Source: Mercenaria mercenaria (Eukaryota; Mollusca; Bivalvia; Venerida; Veneridae). Taken from it: a DNA stretch of 64,000 nt. The first letter of the stretch is position 1, and the number at the start of each line of letters is the position of its first letter. A model generated the notes under the pieces. That model worked only from the letters and a program-made list of their open reading frames with translations, was not told the DNA's origin and did not search any database. Made by a program: the position numbers and the translations under genes. Where the stretch lies: assembly GCF_021730395.1 (NCBI RefSeq), contig NC_069366.1, positions 64,423,001 through 64,487,000 on the forward strand, in the 5' to 3' direction. Below, one piece after another: positions 34,030 to 46,679 of the stretch.

Positions 34030-35700
34030 GATAGAAGAGAAACTGTGTTTGAGATTTGTACTACAAAGCACCACCGTCAGTCCACTGATGAATTTCATTC
34101 AAACAAGTATTATCTCGTAAGTGTTTTACAGTCGCTTGCTCAAATTCTGACACATCATAGGAGTCATGTTTCATATAATCTGTTATATCTGTAAATTCTC
34201 TTTTCAGTTCACCGCCTTTTTTGTAATACAACAGCATTAGATGTATTGTTATTTGCTTCTTATTCCAGAGAACAAACTATATTTCACGTCTATAGCGACA
34301 CGTATAATTTCATTTAAATCCATCGCCATTACTTCTTGTCTTTCTTCAATGTTTTGAATATTATCTCTGAATTGGTCATAATGCCAGGTGTTCTGCGTAT
34401 GGCTCTCTCGGCGATGTGAGTTCACTAATGAAGTCGAGAAATATACTCTCATAGCGACACTCTCTTCTTTTCCCAAGACTTCAACGAAACCAAGTTATCA
34501 CCATTAGGCAACAGGCTGTCAGCAAACTTCTCATTTAGTAGTTTTAAGTTTTCATAATTCTGTCTATACATTAATTTAAGTGATAAGGTCCATTCTTATT
34601 GTACATGATAAGATTAGTAAGGCTCTTGGCAGTGTTTGGGGCATTTGTTTGATTATTTGCTAAAAGTTTGGGTCTTTAGTCGAATGTTTTCATAGTAGGT
34701 GCAGCAGCAGAAATCCTGTTTTTGATACGTTTGTTCGGCGCACTTGGGTTGGACTGAACGTCAACCTTGCGCTGGCCAACCTTTACATTTGGATTCCTCA
34801 ATTTGAATGTTTGATATGCCTTGGTTTGAGTCATTTCCATTATAGATTTCTTAGCATGCTGTTTTCCTATCATTCTGAATCAGCAAAACATCTCGTTTGT
34901 TGGGCATTTCGCAAGTTGCATCCTCAGATTAAATTAATGCAGAAGTTCAAATTTTTCATTATTAATACAATCATTTCTCCTCGTTCTTTGGACATTTTCA
35001 CTTTTGATAGAGCGTGCAAGTTTTTTTCCCGTGATACGTCTTTTCGTGATCATTGCTGACACAGCTGACACTTTGCGCGCCTTCCAGAGCAATTTCGTCG
35101 CAACAAGGTTGGCTGAGGTTTTACCATTTATTTAGAAAGATTTTGTCTTAAGGACTATATTAGTGAAAATTATGTGCTACGTCTTTTTCTAGCCATTTTA
35201 GGGTTGATAGCTGATTGCACTGCTAAACTCTGACGTAAGGCCTGTCGGAACGTTTTGGTTTACCTAAGAAAGCTTTTCAATGATACGAACTTTTTTAGCT
35301 GGTGTTGATGTTCCTTCTTAAAGCTCGATATTCACAGCTTCTGTACTTGTATCCGCTACTGTTTGAAGTTGAGGTGAACCATTTGTAGGTGTCTGTAGTG
35401 CCTGGCATCCTTGTAGAGTTTTTAACTTTACTCGTAAGTGGTACTTAGTCACTCTTACCCGTTAGTAAGATTTTGTTTTCATTTGTTTTCGGCTACATTG
35501 TACCTGAAGGACTTCCGTGTTTTTCCATCTGGCGTTTTAATTTCTAGACTGTTTTCACTTTGAACACTGTTCTTCCCTCGGTATTTGTGTATTCCATCTA
35601 GCCTTGTCAAGTATAGTTTTGTATTTCTCGGATGTGAAGCTGCATTCTGTTTAAACTACTTCTGTCAAGTTGTTTTCAAGCTGCATCTTTACCTTTAACG
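34030..35700 (-). pseudogene. Decayed gene of a multicopy invertebrate family, possibly transposase-derived
   Basis: Minus-strand reading shows ordered fragments: TKAYQTFKLRNPNVKVGQRK (about 34830-34760), a Cys-rich CCCTYYENIRLKTQT, MYRQNYENLKLLNEKFADSL, HYDQFRDNIQNIEERQEVMA with MDLNE, WNKKQITIHLMLLYY, and IHQWTDGGAL-YKSQT near 34100. I recall this order (Cys-rich block, MDxxENY-type acidic motif, then WTDG-A-QYKS) from a large set of uncharacterised invertebrate proteins. The spaced Asp residues would fit a DDE-type nuclease, but that is inference. Several stops and frame changes break it. The upstream portion (34880-35700) is only weakly supported. Confidence 0.55.
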
Positions 35701-36250
35701 TCTTGATACTTCTCCTGAAACAGAACATAAATAAAGAATTAAATAATCATGTAGCATCTTTAAGGTCCTTAATTACTGTTTAAAATTCTATAAAGTTCTT
35801 GATTGCATTATGTGGTATAGACTACGAAATTTTCTTTCGTGATTTATTTCTCTATATTTGCTGACTGTAATTATCGCAAAATATTTTATTTCTTATTTGT
35901 TTGTTGATCATTTGTCATCATTTTACACTTTCTTCTTCATTTAAGTGAAAATTTTCATTTTCCACTAAAAATGCAGGTTTTGTTTTTGAATTGCTAAATG
36001 TTTTGTTTTGAATTGACAACAAAAAATTATCATTTTGATGTATTTTCTCCTGGTGTTGTTATTGTAAGTTGAATAACTTTAAGTATTTAAAATATACAAA
36101 TTATTAGGTGCCGTGCTTTAGGGGACGGATATTTCTGGGACGGATGTTACAAACAATTTTTACATGTTAGTATTTTTCCAGCATATTATTTATTTTTTAC
36201 CTTTTTCATAATCAGTATGTAAAACTGAACCAGAAACAATGTTTTATTGT

Positions 36251-37480
36251 ACCCCCCGACAACAAAGTTGTAAGGAGGGGTATACTGGTTTCAGGTTGTC
36301 TGTCTGTCTGTCCGTCTGTCTGTCTGTCCGTCTGTCCGTAGACGCAATCTTGTGCGCACCATCTCTCCTTATCCCCTTGACAGAATTTAATGAAACTTCA
36401 CACAAGTGATCAGTACTAACAGTAGTTGTGCATGGGGCCTGTTAGATTCTTTAAGAAAAAAAAATTTGCAGAGTTATGGGACTTTGTTTTTTTGTTACTA
36501 TACTATATACATAGACATAATCTTGTGCGCACCATCTCTCCTCATCCCCTTGACACACTTTAATGAAACTTCACACAAGTGATCAGTACCAACAGTAGTT
36601 GTGCATGGGGTATGTTAGGTTCTTTTAGAAAAAAAAATTGCAGAGTTATGGGACTTTGTTTTTTTTTTACTATACTATATACATAGACACAATCTTGTGC
36701 GCACCATCTCTCCTCATCCCATTGACACACTTTAATGAAACTTTACACAAGTGATCAGTACCAACAGTAGTTGTGCATGGGGCATGTTAGGTTCTTTTAG
36801 AAAAAAAATTTGCAGAGTTATGGGACTTTGTTTTTTTGTTACTATACTATATACATAGACACAATCTTGTGCGCACCATCTCTCCTCATCCCCTTGACAC
36901 AATTTAATGAAACTTCACACAAGTGATCAGTAACAACAGTAGTTGTGCATGGGGCATGTTAGGTTCTTTCAGAAAAAAAAACTTGCAGAGTTATGGGACT
37001 TTGATTTTTTATTACTATACTATATACATAGACACAATCTTGTGCGCACCATCTCTCCTCATCCCCTTGGCACAATTTAATGAAACTTCACACAAGTGAT
37101 CAGTAACAACAGTAGTTGTGCATGGGGCATGTTAGGTTCTTTCAGCGACAAAAACTGCAGAGTTATGGGACCCTGTTTCTTGTTAACATACTATGTACAT
37201 ACAGTCTGCATATGCAATCTTGTGCGTGCCTAATCTACCAAACCCTTACACACAATTTAATGAAACTTCACACAGGTGATCAGTACCAACCCTAGTTGTG
37301 CATGGTGCATGTTACATTCTTTTAGATAAATATTCTGCATAGTTATGGGACTTTGTTTTTTTGTTACTATACTGTATACATACAGTTCACATAATTATGC
37401 AATCTTGTGTGCGTCAAATTGCAATGAACTGTGTCAGTGCATGCGGGGGGTACATTCATCACCTTTAGTGATAGCTCTAG
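36251..37480 (+). mobile_element. Pearl-like element (non-autonomous, tandem core) 2
   Basis: Begins with a hairpin (CCCCCCGACAACAAAGTTGT then AGGAGGGG) and a (GTCT/GTCC)n microsatellite at ~36295-36338. Five near-identical 172-173 bp core units follow (starts near 36340, 36513, 36685, 36857, 37030; hallmark TGTGCGCACCATCTCTCCTC), then two diverged ones. It ends GCGGGGGGTACATTCATCAC then AGTGATAGCTCTAGTT. The architecture matches the element at 22886, but the core sequence is unrelated. The high identity between units shows recent expansion or homogenisation. Confidence 0.85.
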
Positions 37481-37604
37481 TTAAGTTTTGCTTTTTCTAT
37501 TTAAATAATTAATATGGGGTACAGCTGTACACCTTTTATCACAAACAGAAAATTGTAGGGAAAATAGATTTTTTCGACAAAATTTCATTTGAAAAAGCAG
37601 TTTA

Positions 37605-37885
37605 TTATTATTATTATTATACCAGATTTATATAGCGCCCTTTTCATGATCAATTTCACGTTCAAAGGCGCTTTATATAGTTCAAATGCAGCCACACAGG
37701 GCGCATAATTCATCCTCTACTAGTACAGACACAGCGCGATCTGACCAGAGGGACAGAGTGAGACAAAGCCCCCACGACAGAGATATCAGAAATCAGATAC
37801 AGGCTTGTCCAGCTAACTTAGCCTAGCTCATTGCGAATAGACAGCCTGGTTCTTTAACGTGCCCAGTGTATAGCACTGATACACG
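37605..37885. repeat. Dispersed non-coding repeat with TATATAGCGCC motif
   Basis: (TTA)n, then TTTATATAGCGCCCTTTTCA, a mirrored AAAGGCGCTTTATATAG, and a body ending TTCTTTAACGTGCCCAGTGT. The inverted TATATAGCGCC / GGCGCTTTATATA pair and the final motif are ones I recall from dispersed repeats in many invertebrates. There is no ORF. Confidence 0.5.
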
Positions 37886-38630
37886 TAAGGATTAATGTTT
37901 GCTGTTTTTATATACATGATTAATTGAGAAAGAAAGTTTTCATTTCATGTTTAAAGTTTTAGTGCGATAAATTTAGTAATTAATTGCTTTTTAAAATTTG
38001 CATGCATTACGATCGGTATTTTATTTTTTAAAAAATGGTTAAAGTAATAAAAATACTACACTATGTTGTTTTTTTTTATTTATCCGGTATATATCAAAAT
38101 AAAGATAATAAAATGTTATTTTTAACAGTAAAAAAAAATAATTTGTATATTTCGAAAAGAGAACTTTCAATTTGAAAAGGGAGTGAAAGTGAAAAAACTG
38201 ATGCTAACGCATTACAGGTAAACAGGGTGTTTTGCAGGTATTAATTTGGATGTATTTTTACTGATGATCCATTACATACATTTACTTAGTGTCGAGGTCA
38301 AACAAATAAAACTAAACACATGGTTCACAGGGCATTGCATGTCTTTACTGTTGTTGTTGTTGTTGAAAAATTGGCCCCATTTACTGAAGTACCGTGAGTC
38401 GAACTAAATTTATAGGTTTATTAAAAGTAGATTCATTCCAAGTAAAAGACGAACAATTTGGACGCTGTTGTACGGTCGAAGAGTTTTGAAGTGCATCACT
38501 GGAAAAGCAGAATTTTAGTTTCTTGGAAAATTTACGTTTAGAAGGTATCACTGATTTTTAATTTGCAAATAGAACACCCGGTCAGGAATTTGATTCGTTA
38601 GAAATGTAGTAAATACTTTTATGTCATAAC
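37886..38630. other. Gene-free stretch
   Basis: AT-rich, with a short (GTT)n run near 38349-38363. No gene or repeat recognised. Confidence 0.4.
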
Positions 38631-38649
38631 ATTGTGTGTTGGGTGGGGA

Positions 38650-40640
38650 AGCGATGCCACGAAGTGCACTGTGCACAAATGTTTCTCAGACTACTGGAAA
38701 ATCCTAGAAAAAATCATTGCATCAACAACGCCAAATACAAACGTACAAACTCTGAACCACAATGATAATCTTATCACCTCTGACACAGAAAAGGCTAACA
38801 TATTAAACAACTTCTTCCAATCACAAACTATCTTAAATGACACCAACAAAACACTGCCACCCATACACAACGTATCAAATCATCCGCAACTTAGATCAAT
38901 CACAATAACAGAAGATGAAATAACTACTACACTCACGTCATTATCAATTGGAAAAGCTTCTGGACCGGACAATGTAAATAATAGAATTTTAAAGGAACTA
39001 TCGCACCAACTATCAAAGCCACTTTGCAAACTTTTCAATAAATCACTAATCAAAGGCATAGTACAGTCACAACGGAAACTCGAACATGTCAGCGCTATTT
39101 TCAAAAAAGAATGACCCTCAATTAGTTTCAAATTACAGACCAATATCATTACTCAGCACAATTAGCCAGACACTAGAGAAAATTATTCACAAGCGAGTAT
39201 TCAATTTCTTCTTACAAAATAACACAATTTCTTCTCTCCAGTCTGGATTTGTACCTAATGATTCAACAACTAACTAATTAGTATCTATATACAATACATT
39301 CTGTCAAGCTCTAGACGAAGGGAAAGAAGTCCTTGCAGTCTTTTGTGATATCTCCAAAGCTTTTGATCGTGTATGGCATAGAGGTCTTCTCCATAAGCTC
39401 GAGTCTACAGGAATTTCGGGAAGTCTCTTGGAATGGTTCCGAGACTATCTATCAAGAAGAAGTCAGAAAGTGGTTCTTCCTGGTGGCTCTTCCAACACAG
39501 TTACTATTCCTGCTGGTGTCCCTCAAGGTTCTATTCTTGGTCCTCTTCTTTTCATTGTATTCATGAACGACATTGTTCAGGACATAAGTTCTACTATCAA
39601 ACTGTTTGCTGACGACACAAGCCTGTACAATATTGTTGATAATCCAACTACAGCTGCTGATATTCTTAATTCTGATCTTCTGAAAATCACCAACTGGGCG
39701 AATGATTGGTTGGTCGATTTCAGAGACTCTTCTCATATCACGTAAACTTAACAAACTCATCCATCCTCCTCTCTCTATGAATGGTTTCCAAATAAACGAA
39801 GTTGATTCCCATAAGCATCTTGGAATTACATTTTCGAACGACGGAAGCTGGCATGAACATATAGTAAACATCAAAGAGAAGGCCTGGAAACGAATCAACG
39901 TCACGAGATCCCTGAAATTCATTCTAGATAGAAAAGCACTTGAAACTATTTATCTATCATTCATAAGGCCACTTCTTGAGTATTCGGTCGTAGTGTGGAG
40001 CAATATTACCCAACAATAAGAGACAGAGCTTGAGAAAAATCAATTAGAAGCCTGTCGAATTATCACCGGTGCAACCAACTAGTATCATTTGAAAATCTCT
40101 ACACAGACACTTGATCTGAGCCTCTTAAAACTAGAAGACATAAACACAAACTCATTCTATTCTATACAATGTATAATCTTCTATCTCCAGAGTATCTCTC
40201 TACACAAGTTCCTCACACTGTTGGACAGGCCTCTGCATACAATCTTAGAAATGCCAGCAACACCAGAAACTTTCAACGCAATACTCCATTTTTTGCTAAC
40301 TTCTTCCTTCCATCAACTATAACTGACTGGAACCAGTTACCAACAGACATTCGAAACTCTCCAACTTTGTCAGTCTTGAAAAGAAGACTATTTGCTGACA
40401 TACACAAACCTCATTGTCATTACTGTATTGGAGATCGCAAATATCAAATACCGCACGGTAGGCTTCGGACTCAACAGACCTCTGTGCATATGCGGTGAAG
40501 TCGTTGAAGTTGAAAACACCTACCATTATTTCTTTCTCTGTCCAAAATATACCATAGAACGCACTGAACTCTTCAACAATATCAGACCACTAACGACTGT
40601 TACTTTACACACACTGCTTTATTAAAGGTGACACCTGGAT
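38650..40640 (+). mobile_element. Broken CR1/Jockey-like LINE, reverse transcriptase and C-terminus
   Basis: Consecutive reverse transcriptase blocks appear across several frames: the pre-RT segment (EKANILNNFFQSQ), SIGKASGPDNVNNRILKEL, NYRPISLLSTISQTLEKI, SGFVPNDSTTN, VFCDISKAFDRVWHRGLL, GVPQGSILGPLLFIVFMNDI, the catalytic LFADDTSLY, HLGITFSNDGSWHEHI, and a thumb LLEYSVVVWSN. A C-terminal knuckle CICGEVVEVENTYHYFFLCP follows near 40480-40545. The endonuclease is missing, so it is 5'-truncated. It changes frame near 39100, 39745 and 40400, with in-frame stops at 39277 and after 40016. It is older than the LINE at 26930. Confidence 0.9.
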
Positions 40641-41921
40641 TACAAACACACACAACAGCTCAATATTCCTGCACATACACAAGTACACCCACAAAACAAA
40701 GAGATTCGAAACATAATTACTATGCACTGCCATATTAACCCACATATATATTTACACACGATATATAGACAAATTTCAAATCCAAGCTAGTCTCTAAAGC
40801 GACCACTCAACTCATTGCTTGTCTAATTTCCTATTTTTCGCCTCCCACCCCCTTTCTTTGCCACATAGACATACACATTAAGTACACTAATATATTGACA
40901 ACCTATTACTTTAATGTTATATTATTTTCTAATTTGTTTTTGCGTTCATGCGCGTAACATAGATATTACTTAAAAAGCTATAATAAGAATAAAACAAATG
41001 TAGATGAATAAACTGCAAGCAATATATATTATCAATCACTTTATAAATTACCGTGATTTAACATGATAAATGTAAATATTTAAGGAGAGAGTTTCAAATA
41101 AGCTTTCAGCTTTCTACTCAATCCTGTATGCATTTTTGATATATGTACATGTTGTAAATGAATTGTGATTAATAAAATATAGTTTAAACCAAATGTTTCT
41201 CCTTAACACAAAAGCTTTCTGAAATATTGCGAGCGTTAGTGACAAACAATGGACACATGCAGGTACGTCGGACCATAGGTCATTTCTAAGCCTATCAGTT
41301 ATCAATAAAACAGTCGCAAGTTTTCTCACGGAATCGAGGTGTTTGACTAGAAAACTGCATAGGGAAGTATTAAGTGCACTTGTTTATGACGTCCGTCGGC
41401 GCCCCTAATTGGATGTATACATACATTGATTGTACTTTAGGGAAAGCAGGTCAATGATTCTAGTTTGAAATTGTCAGCGTCTTTTTAACATTTGTTATCT
41501 TTTAAACTTCCAAATATTTTCTTTTTAGAGAATACATGATTATATTACGGTTTGAAAACATTTACTGGAACAAGAAACTTAACTCTTTTTTTGTAATATA
41601 TTTTTATTTCCAATACATACAGCATATTTACAACAAATACATTAGTGACAGTTTATTTCTTTTCAATATTGATAAACAAAGTACTTTCTTAATTAATCTT
41701 CATTATTCATTTTATTTTTATTATATATGTCTATATTATTGGAAAAATGTGATAAAAAAGGAGGAGGGTAAAAAAACAACAATAAATTTATGGAGAGAAA
41801 AGGAATAGAATGAAAAAAAAAAGAAAGAAAATGAAGATTTGGATGTTCTCGATATAATTTATATACTGTTATTGATGGAAAAATGCATTTTTTAGCTCAT
41901 ACAAAATGTTATTAAGACAGC

Positions 41922-42400
41922 TCATATTTTTTCTCCAATACTATCAAAAACTGACCATTTTTGCCTGTGTTGTTCTATTTTGTTATGTATTGTGGCTATT
42001 TCCTGTTCTATTTTAATTCGTAGTTTCAAATATAAAATAAAATTGTCAAAGACAGGTAAAAGTTTTTTATTTTTTACCTGAAAAATATAGGATTTCATTA
42101 AAAAGATCAGAAAGTTTATTACATTTCTATGTCCGCTTACTAAATGACCAAAACTGATTATTTCTAGATTAAAGTATGCTGAGATGTTTAAGGCACTTAG
42201 GAAATCAGTTAATCTATTCCACATATGTTGAGCATATTGGCATTCCCAAAATAAATGCTCTTGACTTTCTACATACATGTTACAAAAATCGCATAGACTT
42301 GAATTGCTTAATTTTACCTTTAATAGATACCAATGCTTTCTTATTTTGTTCAGTAAAACTTAATAAGCTAATAGTAACAACATTGTACTACTAATTTGGT
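41922..42400 (-). mobile_element. L1/Tx1-like LINE, ORF2 C-terminal end
   Basis: The minus strand reads HWYLLKVKLSNSSLCDFCN then ESQEHLFWECQYAQHMWNRL, the C-x2-C..H-x3-5-C end typical of L1/Tx1-type ORF2, followed by ~90 residues and a stop at 41922. It is the likely 3' partner of the ORF1 at 46680-47660 on the same strand. An upstream stop interrupts the frame near 42355. The A-rich 3' UTR should lie below 41922. Confidence 0.75.
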
Positions 42401-45400
42401 ATAATGCAATGTTATCGACTTTTTTACAATAGATTTTCATGAAGTGGTTTAAAACTTTTACTAATCTTTTAATCACAAGACTCAAGTCGTAGACTTACAA
42501 TTTGAAAACCTTACTTTACTGGTAACCTTCTATTTAATACTGAATCATAACTTATAAGCTACCTATATGTGACATAAATGTTTTAAGACACATTCTATTA
42601 TCAATATATTTAATCATACTATCTAAAAGTCGTCCTATAATGGTAGATTTAGTTGCTATTTGGTATCTTATTATTAATACTGGTTCTTAACTAATATGAC
42701 ACCTATCTATAAACATAGGTTATACAAAAGGTGGTCTGTTGTCAAATATAAACACAAGTAAAAAGACCCCTTCATAGTTATAATTGGTAGACTTAGTTAA
42801 TATTGTTTACTTTTTTCTTGATACTGATTCATAACATCCTCCAACAATAGTCTATTATTAGTTTCAAAAACATTGCATTATATAATAGTACTGTGAGGTT
42901 GGTAGAATAAGGAGACTAAATTGTTTGAATATACTAAGAAATAGAAGTCACAGTTATATACTGATAGACTTTGTTAAAATTGGTTTCCTTATTGTTAAGA
43001 GATGATTCATAACCACAAGAAACAACTATATGTGTCATAGATATACAGAATTCAGTATATCGTAATTTTCAAATACATCTACAAAAGACAGTCTACTAAT
43101 TTGTTTCAAAAACTTTAAATTATGTACTATTTAGTAATCATATTATAGCTTTCTAAAAATGGAATTTTTGCAAAGATGGCAAGAAAACGAGAACGAATAT
43201 ATTTCTTTTCTGATATCCTTCATATACCATATACCATTTTTCGGCGACGCCGTCTAAATTCGTTTTCGTTACCTATGCCACGTGACTTCAGTTTGCAAAT
43301 CAAACTACTTGATAACGCATTATAGATAGTTTATCAAAATGAAGATTTATGTTACCACTCTGACTGATTGACCAGAGTTGTCAAATTTCTTTACTCTATT
43401 GATTGTGCTTCGCTGAGTGAAATTGTAACAAACGTGTTCTAAACAACGTGTTCACAGTTTTAAAGCTAACTTTGCTCAGTATATTTAGCAAGATTTGATA
43501 TATCTCTATTATAGAAGTTTATAAATATGATAAAATTGTTCAAATACAATATAACAAATTAAAGAAAAGCTGAATTAGGTCTGCGTATATATAATAAAGG
43601 TTGTATAAGATCTTTACATGTAGAAGTGCTTTTAAATAATTTTCTTGCTAACAATTGTGTTCATGTAACTGCAAAAGGTTTCTGCTTTGTGAACTTATTC
43701 AGATTGCTATTAAAATAGTACTTGTTTGCTTAATATATTTTGTTATAAATTATTTTACATCATTTTTAGAATATTTTCTTTAGTAAGGTCGCAAATATTG
43801 AAACTTCATATGAAACTGTTTTTTATAATTGCTATATAATGATCTGAATCTTTCATTAACACTGAAATGAAGTACGTCCGGCATCAGGTTTAATCTATTG
43901 ATATACTGTCAAACTTTGCTTTGAACAAAATATTGATATAATTACAATTTATATTTGCTTGACCTTCATATTTATAGGTGTGATCTCATTGCCAAAATTC
44001 ATGAAAAACGATATGCTATTTGTTAAAGCGGGATCAGTTCAGCTATTGTTAGAAATAATTACAATTAATACTCAATCAAATCCTTTGATTTTTCTAGGTA
44101 TTTATCAACTTGCTTTGTCAGATCTTTATGAGGATCCCAAACATCAAAAACTTTTGTCTGTGGACATTTTGAAACCCTTTAGGGCTGCCTAGAGCTATAC
44201 AACTAGAATGCCTTTAAATTATGGTCTCATTAACAGCTTGGTGGTATCTTTGTCATACTTGTCTGGAGCATCATTTATAATCCCCTCAAATTATTTTATA
44301 TAGGAATGGCCTTATTAGGACCACTTATACTAAAAGTAGATATGCCTTTTTTCATACCATAAATTGTTAATGGATTTTATCAAACTCGATGTGTAACTAT
44401 CGTAAGTTTCACTGCTTTGTTGTTACAAATGGTAGGACCAAATTAGTAAAAAATAACACGTTAATGACTCTTCTATAACCACTCATCTGTAGTCTTATCA
44501 AACTAATGCTGTATTTATTCATGTCAGATTTAACGAAAAAAAAATGCAATCCCTACAACCTTGCGAAAATTTAAAAGGACCATTAATTGTCTAAAGTGTG
44601 TTTAGTTTAGCAATTTGACAAAATGTTAGTAATAGATGAAAGTTAGAGAAAAATTATAATTTCTTTCTTATTACAATTCGCGACCATCATTTAAGTATTT
44701 TTGATTTAAGATATTATCAGAGAAAACAATTAATCTGTCAAAATAATTTTGAGCATAAAATATTAACTTTATCAAATGTATAACGATATATCCATTTTAC
44801 TAATTTATATATACACTTTATTATCTATTTATACAAGATTCCTATATCTATTAAAATTATGATGTAAACTTAGAGCTCTAGAATTGTACTAACCAACTAA
44901 ATGTTGGCATCGATTGTGTAAAGGTTACTTTTACTGCTTTCAGAATGTCTTTTGCATCAAAATTTAATGTATTCAAAAGTAAAAAGCGAGAAAATATGCT
45001 TTAATACCAATATTATAAATATATATCTTGTCTATTCTTATCATTACCACTTTTAAGATATTTCTTATATCAAATAAGTGTATGCTAAAGACAAAATGAA
45101 TGTTGGCTCAGTAGTACATTACTTTTAATTGTATACCAAATATATTCATTGTCAATATCTTACATTACCTTTAGAAGTCTACCTAGCATTTCTTTTACAT
45201 ATAACCAATTTTTAAATTTCCTTACAAAGGTCGGATAAAAGTTAATTCTGTCATATGAACAATGTGGTTTTTACCTTAATTGTATACTAATGTATTCTTG
45301 TCAATTTTCTTACTGAATCAACTTTAAGATAATTTCTTCTCGAGCAGGTTAAGATTTATTTACTGTTGAATTAATAGTTTGCAGGAATCATATAGTGCTA

Positions 45401-46679
45401 CATTACTAAAATTTATCTGATATATATTCATTACAAATTATTTATTAGATGTTATTCTCACACAAATTCAAAAAATTTATGTACTATCGACAATAAATGT
45501 GAATTCAGAGTGCTACATTACTTCTGGTCAGTTAAAAATGCTAATTACTTCGAATAAATTTTTCAGTATCAATACTTCTTACTAATTTTTACTGCTTTAT
45601 TTCATTTGCAATTATCTTTTTAAGATGTTATTCCTCTTACAATATCAAAGCATTTATGTATGTCGACAATAATTGTTGAACTTCAATCTCTGTATCTCCA
45701 ATTGTTATCTCCTAGTTATTCATTTCTTTACTTACCACATTTTTAATATATTTCTCTTAACATAATTGTTGCGTATGAAATATGCTCATTTGTCATATTT
45801 TGATATTCAAATGTATTTGTTGTCAAATATCTTTTATACCTTTTTAAAGATATATCGTTTTATACCAGTCTTATTTTTACACCAATTTCATACTGATTTC
45901 TTCATGTGACACATTGTTATTGTGAACAACTGTTGTGACGTCTCAATTCTTTTAGACATGTACGTTTATATCATTAATCTCATTTTATAATTCTAGTACA
46001 TCTTTTTAGCCAAGATGTACTTAATGTGTGTCCATTTTCTGAGATGTCATGTCAGCATTTAAAATTTTTATCATACAAAAAGCAGGGCTTTTCCCACAAG
46101 CATGGAACGTTTCCAGAAATGGAATGTTAATGTGTTCTAAGGAATTCCACGCAACAAAGATATGTTTACGTAGTAGTATAAAAGTGAGAAAAATAGTTAA
46201 TTTTTTTTTCCATATGCATACTCTTATACGCATGTTGTGAATACAAACTTACATCAGTCAATTGAAAAGCAAATTTGAAGTTTTCAAACAGTATTTTTTA
46301 ATAAACACTATTAACTTAAATATCAAGACAGTTTCTAATATCTGTCGATCACTTTTTACATAATATTTTACTAATTCTTCTATATATAAAATTAAAATAT
46401 AAGATATAAAAATGTTTTGACGTCTAGACTTGTACAAACACTAAAATTAGGCATCTTGACGGGGTTACCTCTTGCTAAATTTATTTAATAATCGAAGAAA
46501 AGAGGAGAATTTTTGTATATACACTGATATTAAGAGTATATACATGTCTTTTTTATCTGTACACTTAGCAGATTTCTTTAATGTATATGTAGGTAACTAA
46601 AAAACAACAAACTATATTTGTATAGACAGAAACCGTAACAAAAACAAAATATATTTTGTTCAGATAGACTGTTAGTTAC
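42401..46679 (-). other. AT-rich interval between LINE ORF1 and ORF2 end, holding an inserted repeat
   Basis: The length left after removing the inserted repeat (43235-44705) is about 2.8 kb. With the ORF2 end this is near, but under, an ORF2 length. I could not recognise endonuclease or reverse transcriptase motifs in it, so it is either very decayed ORF2 or unrelated sequence. No other gene seen. Confidence 0.35.
43235..44705 (-). repeat. Long dispersed repeat, copy 2 (inverted to 2735-4265)
   Basis: Reverse complement of the block at 2735-4265. Shared strings include TTCGGCGACGCCGTCTAAAT, GTTACCTATGCCACGTGACT, TTGTCATACTTGTCTGGAGC / its mirror, and TAAAAGTAGATATGCCTTT. The two differ by many substitutions and small indels, so this is not a recent duplication. 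ORFs inside it are incidental. Confidence 0.7.
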
